A stretch of DNA of 64,000 nucleotides from Kineosporia mesophila (GTDB lineage: Bacteria > Actinomycetota > Actinomycetes > Actinomycetales > Kineosporiaceae). The position numbers and the translations under genes were made by a program. This document shows, in pieces, positions 44,898 through 54,238 of the stretch. Where the stretch lies: assembly GCF_021129235.1 (NCBI RefSeq), contig NZ_JAJOMA010000001.1, positions 682,001-746,000 on the forward strand, in the 5' to 3' direction. The notes beneath the pieces are model-generated. The model did no database searches. It was not told where the DNA came from and worked only from the letters and a program-made list of their open reading frames with translations. Every line of letters starts with the position of its first letter. Positions within the stretch are counted from its first letter, which is position 1.

Positions 44898-47800
44898 AGG
44901 TTCTGCCTCTCCACCCTCGAGGTCTGAGCATCACGCCGCACGTTGAAGCGCACGGGCACCCGGTCGGCCAGCGCCGGCACGTGCGTGATCACGCCGACCA
45001 TCCGCTCGCCCCGCGCCAGGTTCTCCAGCGTGCCCGCCACTGTCTCCAGCGTGTCGGGGTCGAGCGTGCCGAAACCCTCGTCCAGGAAGATGGAGTCGAG
45101 GCGCGCACCACCCGCGCTGGAGAGCTGCGACATCTGCGACGACAGGGCCAGGGCCATCGCCAGGCTGGCCTGGAACGTCTCCCCGCCGGACAGGGTCTTC
45201 ACCGAACGCCGGGCGTCGGCGTCGGTGTGGTCCACCACCACCAGGTCACCCTTGTCGTCGTGGTCGAGGTCGAACTGCCCGTTGGACAGGCGCAGCAGCG
45301 TGTCCGACGCCTCGATCACCAGGCTCTCCAGCGCCGCCGTGGCCAGCCAGCGCGGGAACTTGTCGGTGCGCAGCAGGTCACCGAGCATCTTCGCGACGTG
45401 CGCGTTCTGCTCCTGCGTCTCCCGCTCGCCCACCACGGTCGCGGCCTGCGCCCGCCGCTCGCGGATCCGGTCCAGCGCCGCGCGGGCCTCGGCGTGCGCG
45501 CCGGCCACGGCGGCCGGTGCGGTGGTCGCCAGATCCTCGCCCGTCACCGGGATCTCGTGCTGCTGGAGGACGCCCATCAGCTCACCTCTCAGGGCCCCGG
45601 CCTCCTCCCGCCGGTGGCCGGTGGCCTCGCGGGCACCGGTCAGCTCGCGATCCCGGGCGGCCGCCGCCGCGGAGCTCCAGGCCGTCAGGCCGGTCCACCC
45701 CTCCAGCAACCCCTCGGACGTCAGCTCCGGAGCCCCCAGCTGCACCACCTCGTCACGGGTGCGCCGCAGCCCCGCCCAGCCCTCGCTGAGCCGGCCGTCG
45801 AGATCCCGCAGCTTCCGCTGGGCCTGTTCACGGCCCTGCCGGGCCGAGCGCAGCGCGCCGTCCGTCTGCCGGGCCGCCTCCTCCAGGGCATCGATCTGCC
45901 GGATCTGCTCCCGTGCAGCATCTTCCGCGGGCGCGTCCGCGAGATCGGCCGTCAGCCGGGCGATGCGCTGCTCGGCCTGTCGCACCCGCTCACGGGCCCG
46001 CTCGGCCCGGGCCAGCCCGTCCGACTCGGCCGCCCGCGCCTTCCGCAGCTCGGCCTCGCCCGCCTCCAGCTCCTTGCCGGTGCTCTGCCGTTCGGCCTCG
46101 GCCCGCTCCAGATCGTGCCGGCCCGCGGTGATCTCCGTGGCCAGCATCCCGGCCCGCTCCGAAGCCCAGCCGATCAGCTGGTGCCAGGCCTCGACCAGCG
46201 AAAGATCCTCGACCGCCGGAGCTCCCAGGCCCACCAGCGGATCCCGCGCCCGCCCCAGCTCACCCCGGATCCGGGCCTGGGCCGCGGCCAGCTGCTCCGC
46301 CTGCCGACGCGCCCCGTCGGCCCGGGCCCGCGCCTGCCGCACCAGCCGGCCGGACTCACGCTGCCGGGCCTCGAGCGCCTCCAGCTCACCCAGCAGCCGC
46401 TCCGCGGTCGGGAGGTCGGGACACGCCCGGGGCACGTTGACCCGCAACTCCTCCATCCGGCGCCTGGCCGACTCCACCTGTGACTGCGCCGAACTCTCCG
46501 CCCGCGCCGCCGTGTTCCAGCGCGCCCGCGCCTTCTCGAGCGCACCCTCGGCCGTGGCGATGAGCGCATCGGCAGCCGCGAGTTCGGCGTCCGCCGCCGC
46601 GAGACCCGGGTGACCGCCCGTGCCCGCCGCGACTCCGGCAGCGCTCGGCCCGACCGGGGCGGCACCCGTGCGGGCGGATGAGTCGCCCCCTTCGGTAGCG
46701 GTACGGTCCAGGTTCGCGGGGGACGAAGAGACGGCCCCGGGCACCACGGCCACGTTCTGCGCGCAGACCGGGCAGTCTTCGCCGGCCACCAGATGCCCGC
46801 GCAAGGTCGAGGCCGCGTGCCGCAACTGCACCTCGTCGCGCCGCTGCCGGGTCTCACGCACGGCCACGACGCCCTGGTCCACCGCGGCGGAGGCCTTCTG
46901 CGCCGCCGCCCGGGCCTTCTCGTCGTCAGCCTCGAGCCCGGCCAGCCGCTCACCGAGCGCTGCGAGCTCTTCCAGCGTGACCTTGGCCCGCTCCAGCGGC
47001 ACCCGCGGAGGACCGGCCTCGACCGCGGCCGTCGCCGTCTCGTCGGCCTTCTCCGCCTCGGCCAGCTCGGCCGTCGCCGAGTCCAGAGCGGTACCGGCAC
47101 TCGTCAGGTCACGGTCCAGCTCGTCCAGGCCCGCCGGCGGGTACGGCCGCGTCAGCAGCTGGTACTGGGCCTCCAGATCGCTCACCCGGCGCCCCGCCTC
47201 GTCGGCCGTGCGCGCAGCCCGTTCGGAAGAAGTCTGAGCCTGTAGGTACCGCAGCTCCGCCGCCGTCACCTGATGCCCGGCCGCCTTGTGCTGCTCGCGG
47301 GCCTCGGCCTCGGCCCCGGTCAGGGAGGGCCGTTCCACGGTGAGGGCGCCCAGCTCGGTGCGGTCTTTCACCGCCCGCTCCAGCGGACCGCGGGCGGGAG
47401 CCGCCGAGAGCTGTTCCCGGGCAGCCGTGTCCGCCGCCTCGGCCACCGACTGGGCCGCACTCGCGGTGGAGGCGGCGGCCGACGCCTCGGACACCGCGCG
47501 GTCGATCTGCGACACCCCGTCGGGCACGACGATCGCGGCCAGCCGGTCTCGTTCGAGCCCGAGCCGGTCCTGCGTTCGCAGTGCCTCGGCCAGAGCGTTC
47601 TGGGCCGCGGCCAGCCCCGGGAGCACCGCCCGGACCTGGTCGACCAGCCCGGAGACCCGCTGCTCCCGGGCGGCCGCGGTGGTCTCGGCCTCGGCCGTGG
47701 CGTCACCGAGCTCGCCCAGCTGCCGGTCCAGGTGCTCCACCCGGTCGCGGGCCGACTGGGCCCGCTGGTTGGCCTCGCCCCGGATCAGCTCGTAGTGCTC

Positions 47801-48334
47801 GGCCCCGATCAGCCGCAGCAGGATCTCCTGCCGGTCTTTCGGCGTGGAGTGCAGGAATTCGGCAAAGGCGTTCTGCGGAAGCACCACACACTGCCGGAAC
47901 TGCTCGAACGTCAGGCCCAGCAGCTTCTCGACGGCCTCGGTGACCTTGCTGTCGGCGGCGATCGACACCGTGTTCTCGTCCGGGTCGCCCCGGCTCTCCA
48001 GCGAGGGGAGCCGTTCCAGACGCTGGTTCCGGGCGCTGATCGAGGCGCCCGTGCGCCGCACCTCGCGCGCCACCACGTACCGGTGCCCGGCCAGCTCGAA
48101 CACCAGCCGCACCACCGCCCGGTTGCCGTGCGGCGACAGCGCCATGCTGACCGCGTTCTTGCGCCCCCACCGGGGCGCCGACCCGAACAACGCGAACGTC
48201 ATCGCGTCCACGATCGTCGACTTGCCCGAACCGGTGGGCCCGACGATCGCGAAGTAGTCGGCCTCCTCGAAGTCGACCAGGGCCCGCTCCCGGAACGAGG
48301 CGAAGCCCTCCATCTCCAGCAGGACCGGCCTCAT
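44894..48334 (-). CDS. sbcC: SbcC/Rad50-type SMC ATPase
   Basis: 1146 aa, usual length for the family. N-terminal Walker A GPTGSGKSTIVDAM (about residues 32-45), long coiled-coil arms rich in Ala/Glu/Arg/Gln, and a zinc-hook motif CPVC (GEDCPVCAQNV) near the middle. The C-terminal ABC signature is LSGGETFQASLAMALAL and Walker B is LDSIFLDEGFGTLD. With SbcD it forms the complex that trims double-strand ends and cleaves hairpins. The start overlaps the SbcD stop (ATGA), so the two are translationally coupled. Confidence 0.97.
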   Translation of the reverse strand: MRPVLLEMEGFASFRERALVDFEEADYFAIVGPTGSGKSTIVDAMTFALFGSAPRWGRKNAVSMALSPHGNRAVVRLVFELAGHRYVVAREVRRTGASISARNQRLERLPSLESRGDPDENTVSIAADSKVTEAVEKLLGLTFEQFRQCVVLPQNAFAEFLHSTPKDRQEILLRLIGAEHYELIRGEANQRAQSARDRVEHLDRQLGELGDATAEAETTAAAREQRVSGLVDQVRAVLPGLAAAQNALAEALRTQDRLGLERDRLAAIVVPDGVSQIDRAVSEASAAASTASAAQSVAEAADTAAREQLSAAPARGPLERAVKDRTELGALTVERPSLTGAEAEAREQHKAAGHQVTAAELRYLQAQTSSERAARTADEAGRRVSDLEAQYQLLTRPYPPAGLDELDRDLTSAGTALDSATAELAEAEKADETATAAVEAGPPRVPLERAKVTLEELAALGERLAGLEADDEKARAAAQKASAAVDQGVVAVRETRQRRDEVQLRHAASTLRGHLVAGEDCPVCAQNVAVVPGAVSSSPANLDRTATEGGDSSARTGAAPVGPSAAGVAAGTGGHPGLAAADAELAAADALIATAEGALEKARARWNTAARAESSAQSQVESARRRMEELRVNVPRACPDLPTAERLLGELEALEARQRESGRLVRQARARADGARRQAEQLAAAQARIRGELGRARDPLVGLGAPAVEDLSLVEAWHQLIGWASERAGMLATEITAGRHDLERAEAERQSTGKELEAGEAELRKARAAESDGLARAERARERVRQAEQRIARLTADLADAPAEDAAREQIRQIDALEEAARQTDGALRSARQGREQAQRKLRDLDGRLSEGWAGLRRTRDEVVQLGAPELTSEGLLEGWTGLTAWSSAAAAARDRELTGAREATGHRREEAGALRGELMGVLQQHEIPVTGEDLATTAPAAVAGAHAEARAALDRIRERRAQAATVVGERETQEQNAHVAKMLGDLLRTDKFPRWLATAALESLVIEASDTLLRLSNGQFDLDHDDKGDLVVVDHTDADARRSVKTLSGGETFQASLAMALALSSQMSQLSSAGGARLDSIFLDEGFGTLDPDTLETVAGTLENLARGERMVGVITHVPALADRVPVRFNVRRDAQTSRVERQNL

Positions 48335-49518
48335 GCCGGCATCTCCGTGCGATCGGCCGCGTCGGAGGCCGTCACTTCGTCACTCAGCTGCGCGAACAGC
48401 CTGGACACCGCATCGTCCTTCGCCCCCGACTGTTCCATGTACCGCTCGAACAGCTCCTGCGGGCTGCCCGTGGTGCGGTCGCGGTGCCGGGCGGAACGTT
48501 CGGCCGAGCCGGTGAACTCCGGGTCGATGCGGACCTCCAGCGCGTTCGGCAGCACGTCGCTGACCGCCTCGCGCAGCCCGGCCCGGGCCGGTTCCCGCAC
48601 CAGCACCCGCAGATAGTCGTCACCGAGGTCGTCGGCCATCGCCTCCAGTTCGGCCACCGTGCCGTTCACCGTGCGCAGCCGGCGGGCCGAGGTGATCGGC
48701 ACGTCGGTGATCTTGGCCGGGGTCGACGCCGTGGCCTCGACGATGCAGACCACCGACGGGTTGTCCTGCTCGCCGAAGTCCACGGCGAGGGGAGCGCCGC
48801 TGTACACCACCGGGCAGGCCGCGGGCAGGGTCTGCCGCCGGTGCAGGTGGCCCAGCGCGGCGTAGCTGCACTCGGCCGGGAACACGGTGGCCGGTACCGA
48901 GTACTCGAAGATGGACTGGGCCATCCGCTCACCGCCGCCGAACGCCCCGTTGGTCATGGTCAGGTGCGCCATCGCGAGATTCACCGTGTCGTCGTGGAAC
49001 TCGCCGCACAGGGCACCCAGGATCTCGCGCACCATCTGGTCGTAGGCGCCGGAGCTCTCCGCGGGCGTCTGCGTCATCAGATGGGCGGCTCGCACCGCGT
49101 ACCGCTGCGACAGGAACGGCAGCAGGGCCACGGAGGTGTCCTGCCCGTCGGACCGGGCCTTGAACTTCACCACGCCGCCCGATCCGGGGCGCCGGATGTT
49201 GCCCAGCAGCGTGATGCCGGCCCGGCCCATCAGTGGCCGGTAGGCGTCGAAACTACCCGGATGATCGTGGTTCCCGGCCAGAGCGATGACCTCGCACCCC
49301 AGGTCACGCAAAGACATCAGCGTGTGCACCACGAGCTGCTGCGCACTCGCGCCCGGTACCGCGTTCTCGTACAGGTCGCCCGAGACCAGTACGGCGTCCA
49401 CCTCGTGGGTGCGCGCCACCTCGACGATCTCGCGCAGCACCGCCTTCTGCTCGTCGAGCCGGTCACGGCCCTTGAGCTGCTTCCCGACGTGCCAGTCGGA
49501 CGTGTGCAGGAACTTCAC
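48331..49518 (-). CDS. sbcD: SbcD/Mre11-type nuclease
   Basis: 395 aa. The metallophosphoesterase motifs are all present in order: HTSDWHVGK, VSGDLYEN, LAGNHDHPG, MAHLTM and ALGHLHR. These bind two metal ions for 3'-5' exonuclease and endonuclease action. It lies 30 bases after the HerA-like gene and overlaps sbcC by four bases. The C-terminal ~100 residues are the SbcC-binding region, ending in a short charged tail. Confidence 0.96.
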   Translation of the reverse strand: MKFLHTSDWHVGKQLKGRDRLDEQKAVLREIVEVARTHEVDAVLVSGDLYENAVPGASAQQLVVHTLMSLRDLGCEVIALAGNHDHPGSFDAYRPLMGRAGITLLGNIRRPGSGGVVKFKARSDGQDTSVALLPFLSQRYAVRAAHLMTQTPAESSGAYDQMVREILGALCGEFHDDTVNLAMAHLTMTNGAFGGGERMAQSIFEYSVPATVFPAECSYAALGHLHRRQTLPAACPVVYSGAPLAVDFGEQDNPSVVCIVEATASTPAKITDVPITSARRLRTVNGTVAELEAMADDLGDDYLRVLVREPARAGLREAVSDVLPNALEVRIDPEFTGSAERSARHRDRTTGSPQELFERYMEQSGAKDDAVSRLFAQLSDEVTASDAADRTEMPA

Positions 49519-49548
49519 GGCGGCTCGACTCCTTACGAAAGAGCAGGA

Positions 49549-51294
49549 TCAGAAGGGGGGTTCGTCGTCTTCGAAAGTGGGAGGAAGGCGGGTGAAGACG
49601 CTGGGGGCCGGGGCGGTGCTCGTGCCACCGCTCGCGGGGGCCGGCAGTGCTACCAGATCTCCCGGGATGCACTCGGACAACCGGGTGGCCCAGGCCGGGA
49701 ACGGGAACTCCACGGCCAGCGGCACCGGGATCTCCGGCTGGGTGACGAACATGGTGCCGGGTTTGGCCAGGGTGGCCCGCTGCCGTTGCGAGGGTGGCAG
49801 GAAGCCGTACTCCGGACGGCTGGCCTCGGCCGGGTCGAGCCGGCCCACCACTTTAATACTGCTGTTGCTGATGATGCGCCGCTCCACCTCGCTGGCGGTC
49901 TGCTGGGCACCGATCAGGATGATGCCGAGAGACCGCCCGCGCTCGGCGATGTCGAGCAGCGTGTCTTTGATCGGGCTGTTGCCCTCCCGGGGTGCGTACT
50001 TGTTCAGCTCATCGATCATCGTGAACAGCAGACTGCCGGTGCCGGAGGCCTCCTTGCGCCGGGTCTCGGCGGCCAGTACCACGCCCACCACGAACCGCTG
50101 CCCCCGTTCCTGCAGGTTGTGCAGGTCGACCACGGTGATCTGCTGGCCCTCGGTGGACACGACGCGCTCGTCGGACTTCTGCAGGTCTCCCCGCAGGATC
50201 TCGCGCAACGGCCGCACCGACGAGATGAGCCGCCGGATGAAGGCGTTCGCAGTGCCCTGCCCGATGGCCGGCCCGGCCCAGGTGCCGCGCGTGCTGTCGT
50301 CGCTGAGCTTCTCCACGACGAAGTCGACCAGGGCCTCGTAGGTGCGGACGGTCTTGCCCTCGATGGTCACCGCGCCGTCGACCCCGGCCGCCTGGGCCTC
50401 GAACTTCAGGCGGGTGGCGACGTTGTGCACGACCATCGTGTACTGGTTGCGCTCGTCCTCGACGTCGGCGAACACGTACGGCAGCAGGCCGTCGGCGCAG
50501 AACTCGGCCAGGGTCCACCAGAAGGCGCAGACGCCGCTGGTGCGACCGGTGACGTGGGGACGGCCCGTGGGGTCTTGCGGGGTCGGGGGAGCGAAGAACC
50601 CCACCGACTCGAACGGCACGGCGGGCAGGCCCAGCCCGGCGTAGTCGGCGCGCAGGTCGTCGTCCAGGCGCACGTTGGTCTTGTCGAGGAACAGCAGGTC
50701 TTCGCCCTTGACGCTGAACACCAGCGCCTTGGAGTTACGGCCGCCGCCCCCGAGCACACCGGAGCGGAAGATCGAGTGCATCAGCCACAGCGCGAAACTG
50801 GTCTTCGTGGCGACACCGGAGATGCCGCTGATCGAGACGTGGGCACCGCGCACACCGTTGAGGAACTCCAGGTTCAGGTACACCGGCTGACCGTCGCGCC
50901 CCAGCCCGACCGGAACCTTCTTGTCCATCTGGTCGAAATACAGGGCCCGGGCCCGTTCCTCGCCCTGCGCCCGGCGGACCGGCTCACCCGGGCGGGGCGG
51001 CACGTAGACCTCGGGGTCGACCCGGGTGGTGGTGATCTCGGCGATTTCCTGCACCTGGGCCGGGAGCACGCCGTCGGCGATGAGGAAGACGTCGGAGCCG
51101 AAGCTGGCGCCCTCGTGACGCGAGCGCACCTCGGTGACGATGCCCGACGTCATCACCGGCCCGACCCCGGGGATCAGGCGCTGGGTGACGACCACGTCGT
51201 CCAGCTGGAGGTAGGCGTCGGGGGCGACCGCGACGTGGAACTTCAGGGGCGTGGAGTCTTCGGTGCCGACCACCAACCCGACCGCGTCGCTCAC
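49549..51294 (-). CDS. herA: HerA-like ATPase (DUF87/HAS-barrel)
   Basis: 581 aa from GTG 51294 with GAGGGA eight bases upstream; a longer frame to 51441 lacks a ribosome site. Residues ~1-110 read as the HAS-barrel. The Walker A region is VSISGISGVATKTSFAL, a departure from the normal G-x4-GK-(S/T) loop in that the glycine before lysine is replaced by Thr. Walker B is LLFTMIDELNKYAP with the catalytic D-E. IILIGAQQTASEVERRIISNSSIKVVGRLD is the C-terminal HerA-type stretch. HerA hexamers pump DNA for NurA during end resection. The gene leads a five-gene coupled set and is divergent from a DinB-family gene. Confidence 0.85.
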   Translation of the reverse strand: MSDAVGLVVGTEDSTPLKFHVAVAPDAYLQLDDVVVTQRLIPGVGPVMTSGIVTEVRSRHEGASFGSDVFLIADGVLPAQVQEIAEITTTRVDPEVYVPPRPGEPVRRAQGEERARALYFDQMDKKVPVGLGRDGQPVYLNLEFLNGVRGAHVSISGISGVATKTSFALWLMHSIFRSGVLGGGGRNSKALVFSVKGEDLLFLDKTNVRLDDDLRADYAGLGLPAVPFESVGFFAPPTPQDPTGRPHVTGRTSGVCAFWWTLAEFCADGLLPYVFADVEDERNQYTMVVHNVATRLKFEAQAAGVDGAVTIEGKTVRTYEALVDFVVEKLSDDSTRGTWAGPAIGQGTANAFIRRLISSVRPLREILRGDLQKSDERVVSTEGQQITVVDLHNLQERGQRFVVGVVLAAETRRKEASGTGSLLFTMIDELNKYAPREGNSPIKDTLLDIAERGRSLGIILIGAQQTASEVERRIISNSSIKVVGRLDPAEASRPEYGFLPPSQRQRATLAKPGTMFVTQPEIPVPLAVEFPFPAWATRLSECIPGDLVALPAPASGGTSTAPAPSVFTRLPPTFEDDEPPF

Positions 51295-51430
51295 TGGTGC
51301 ATCCCTCGTTCCGTCAGGTCGTGCGTGCGTTGCTCTGTCTGTCGAAAAGAGACTAGGGAAGACCACCGACAAGATCGCCCCGGACTCACCGGGAACGCGG
51401 TCTTCAAAAGGTGCATTTCGGGCCGATACG

Positions 51431-51925
51431 ATGAGGCGCATGACATCGCCGCAGGTGGAGAGTCTGCTGTCGTCCCTGAATTCTCAGCGCGAACATGTGC
51501 TGGGAATCCTGGAAGGACTGCCGGACGAAGACCTCCGAAGGCCCGCCCTGCCCTCCGGCTGGTCGTGCCTGGGTCTGGTGAGCCACCTGACCCACGACGT
51601 GGAGCGCTTCTGGTTCCAGGGCGTGGTCGCCGGGGTGAAAGAGGCGCAGGGGTCCGACGACGACCCGGACTACTGGCAGGTGCCGGCGAGGGTTGAATCG
51701 TCCACTGTTCTGGACGACTACCGAACCCACATCGCTCTCGCGAACGAGATCATCACCCGAACCGCGCTCGACCGGCCGCCCGCCTGGTGGCCGGGCTACT
51801 TCCCGATGCGGCACCGCGACCTGCACGAGACGATGCTGCACGTGATCACGGAGACTGCCTGTCACGCCGGACATCTCGATGCGGCGAGGGAACTGCTCGA
51901 CGGTCGCCGCTGGCTGGTGCTCTGA
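51431..51925 (+). CDS. DinB-family (DUF664) metal-binding protein
   Basis: 164 aa from ATG 51431; ATG 51440 is an alternative with GAGG closer to it. A DinB-like four-helix bundle is indicated by metal-ligand His residues in LVSHLTHDVERFW and the C-terminal HVITETACHAGHLDAARE, the standard three-His arrangement. Members include mycothiol- and bacillithiol-dependent transferases; the substrate here is unknown. It is divergent from the HerA-like gene across 136 bases in which I saw no LexA-type box. Confidence 0.85.
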   Translation: MRRMTSPQVESLLSSLNSQREHVLGILEGLPDEDLRRPALPSGWSCLGLVSHLTHDVERFWFQGVVAGVKEAQGSDDDPDYWQVPARVESSTVLDDYRTHIALANEIITRTALDRPPAWWPGYFPMRHRDLHETMLHVITETACHAGHLDAARELLDGRRWLVL

Positions 51926-51932
51926 CGGCGGT

Positions 51933-52061
51933 TCAGGCCGGCGTTTCCTCGTCGCTGTGCCGGCGCGGCGGGTAGGGCATCGTCACCGCCCGGGAGACGA
52001 GATGGACCTCGGTGATGGCCTCGGCATCGGCAGCGGTGGCCGGTCTGACCTGGACGGTCAA
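51933..52061 (-). pseudogene. truncated GNAT acetyltransferase N-terminus (42 codons)
   Basis: TTG at 52061 overlaps the MMPL stop as TTGA and has AAGGAG seven bases upstream (inside the MMPL C-terminal codons). The peptide reads VQVRPATAADAEAITEVHLVSRAVTMPY, split as VQVRPATAADAEAITEVH and LVSRAVTMPY, the classic first strand and helix of a GNAT enzyme. It then stops after PPRRHSDEETPA, before any acetyl-CoA-binding motif. The rest of the gene is missing; the convergent DinB gene ends eight bases away. The remnant keeps its coupling signal, so it may still be translated. Confidence 0.7.
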
Positions 52062-54118
52062 GGTTTCTCCTTCGGGCCCCACGGCCACCACCAGTTGACG
52101 GGGCCGAGCGCGGCGACCAGCGCCGGGGCCAGGACACCCCGCACGATCGTGGCGTCGATGATGATGCCCAGGGCCAGGCCGGTGGCGAGGATCTTCACGT
52201 CGGCGGTGGGGATCTGGCTGAGGGAGACGAAGGCCAGGAACAGGATCAGGGCGGCGCTGGTGACGAGGCGCCCGGTGCGGGCGACACCGTGCACGGTGGC
52301 CTCGTCGGTGGTGTGGCCGGCGTCGTGCTCCTCCTTGATGCGGGAGAGCAGGAAGACCTCGTAGTCCATGGACAGGCCGAAGAGGAAGGCGAAGATGGCG
52401 ATGGGGATCCAGACCGTCACCGCGCCCGAGGGCTGACGGTCGAAGAGCAGTTCGGTGCCGTGGCCGCCCTGCCAGATCCACACGGTGATGCCGAACGCGG
52501 CGCCCAGCGAGACGACGTTCAGCAGCAGGGCCTTGGCGGGCAGCGCGATCGAGCGCAGGGCCACGGCCAGCAGCACGAACGTGACCACGACGATGGCGAT
52601 GAGGATCCACCAGGCGCTGCCGTACACGGTGTGGATGAAGTCCGCGTCCTGCGCCGGGATACCGCCCACCCGGGCCCCGAGATCCTCGGCGACCGTGCGG
52701 ATCTCGGCGGCCACCGCGGCACCGGACGAGGAGCTGGCGTCGTCCTGGGTCCAGACGTCCACCACCGACTCACCGGCACCCGAGCGCCACTGTCCGGGCG
52801 CGGCCACGCCGCCCACCCCGTCCACTGTCCTGATCTTCTCGACCACCTCGGACGGTGTGTCGGTCAGGATCTCGACCGGTGCGGAGAGCCCGGCCCCCGG
52901 ACCGTTGCCGTCGAGGCTGCGGACGGCCGTGGCGGCCGGGCCGGACCCGGCGGCGAGCGCGTCGTTGGTGGCCTGACCGAGCCGCAGCCCGAAACTCGGC
53001 ACGGCCAGGATGATCAGGACCGCGGCGGCCGCGGTCGCCGCGACCCAGCGGTGCCGCACCACGAAACGGCCCACGCCGCGCCACAGTCGGCTCTCCGGAT
53101 CGGTGGTGCGCCGGTGCGGCCAGCTCAGGCGCCGGCCCAGGATCAGCAGCAGTGCGGGCAGCAGGGTGAGCGACGCCGCGACGCTGAGCACCGGGATGAG
53201 CAGGCCGGTGTATCCGACGCTGCGGATGAAGGGCACCGGAACGGCGATGAGAGCGGCCAGGCTGACGGCCACCGTGATGCCGGAGAACAGGATTGACCGC
53301 CCGGCCGTCGACATGGCCGTGCGCACAGCCTCTTCCGGGGTGGATCCGTTCCCCGTCTCCTCCCGCCAGCGGGTCACGAGCAGCAGGGCGTAGTCGATCG
53401 CGACGCCCAGACCGATGAGGGCGAGAAGATATTGGACGACGAAACTCACGTCGGTGAGTCCGGTCAGTCCCCAGAGGATCAGGAAGGTCGTCAGGATCGA
53501 GGCGGCGGCGATGACGAGCGGCATCAGGGCCAGGAACGACCCGAACACCAGGGCCAGCACGATCGCGGCCCCGATCCCGCCGGCCAGGGTCTCGGCGAGC
53601 GGGTTGCCGCCGGTGTCGCCCTCCGCGAAATTGAGCGCGTCCCGGCCGGTCACCACCACGGGTGTGCCCAGTTCCCGGGTGAGTTCCTCCGCGGCCGGCC
53701 GCAACTGCGCCAGCGCCGAGGCGTAGGGCTGGTCCGAGGCGATCGGGATCGGATAGACCAGTACGACACCGGTTCTGCCGTCGTCCGCCAGCAGGTCGCT
53801 CTGATCGGCGTAGGTCGCGATCCGCGCTCCCGGCGCCGCCTTCGCCACCGCCTGGGCGATCGGTTCGGCCGCCGGTACCTCACTCGATCCGTCACCCACC
53901 ACGAGCAACACCGGAGCCCCGATCCCCCCGGACCCGAACGTCTTCAGGATGTCCACGTTGGCCTCGTACCCCGGCTGCCCCGGAAGCCCGAAGTCGAAGG
54001 TCAGCCGCTGCGTGGCCCGCGGCGCCGCGAACCCCCCGAGCGCGGCCAGCACGATCCACAAGGCCACCACCCACCAGCGTCCGGCGATCACCAGGCGGGA
54101 GAGGGCAGTCATGGGCAT
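52058..54118 (-). CDS. MMPL/RND-family membrane transporter (second)
   Basis: 686 aa. First membrane segment WWVVALWIVLAALGGFAA, external loop to ~165, segment cluster ~170-330 with VAIDYALLLVTRWREE, a further segment near 350, second external loop, and a second cluster with LSMDYEVFLLSRIKEEHD. Both D-Y relay motifs are intact. It is shorter than the 40789-43047 protein, mainly in the second loop, and the two are not close copies. No regulator is adjacent. The cargo cannot be told from the sequence. Confidence 0.92.
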   Translation of the reverse strand: MPMTALSRLVIAGRWWVVALWIVLAALGGFAAPRATQRLTFDFGLPGQPGYEANVDILKTFGSGGIGAPVLLVVGDGSSEVPAAEPIAQAVAKAAPGARIATYADQSDLLADDGRTGVVLVYPIPIASDQPYASALAQLRPAAEELTRELGTPVVVTGRDALNFAEGDTGGNPLAETLAGGIGAAIVLALVFGSFLALMPLVIAAASILTTFLILWGLTGLTDVSFVVQYLLALIGLGVAIDYALLLVTRWREETGNGSTPEEAVRTAMSTAGRSILFSGITVAVSLAALIAVPVPFIRSVGYTGLLIPVLSVAASLTLLPALLLILGRRLSWPHRRTTDPESRLWRGVGRFVVRHRWVAATAAAAVLIILAVPSFGLRLGQATNDALAAGSGPAATAVRSLDGNGPGAGLSAPVEILTDTPSEVVEKIRTVDGVGGVAAPGQWRSGAGESVVDVWTQDDASSSSGAAVAAEIRTVAEDLGARVGGIPAQDADFIHTVYGSAWWILIAIVVVTFVLLAVALRSIALPAKALLLNVVSLGAAFGITVWIWQGGHGTELLFDRQPSGAVTVWIPIAIFAFLFGLSMDYEVFLLSRIKEEHDAGHTTDEATVHGVARTGRLVTSAALILFLAFVSLSQIPTADVKILATGLALGIIIDATIVRGVLAPALVAALGPVNWWWPWGPKEKP

Positions 54119-54238
54119 TCCTCCGGCAGCGTCAGGGACTGGCCAAGATCACGTACTCACCACGGGGCACGTTACCCATACCGACCCGGCGTCGCCCGCC
54201 GAGGACCGTGCGGGTGCCGAATCCCGCCCGGTGGGTGG

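Noticed and set aside
44943-46613. Plus-strand frames antisense to sbcC
   Set aside because: Ser/Arg/Ala-rich noise opposite a coiled-coil gene with intact ATPase motifs.
48484-51696. Plus-strand frame of about 1,070 codons across sbcD and the HerA-like gene
   Set aside because: Low-complexity antisense shadow; the minus-strand genes have full motif sets and ribosome sites.
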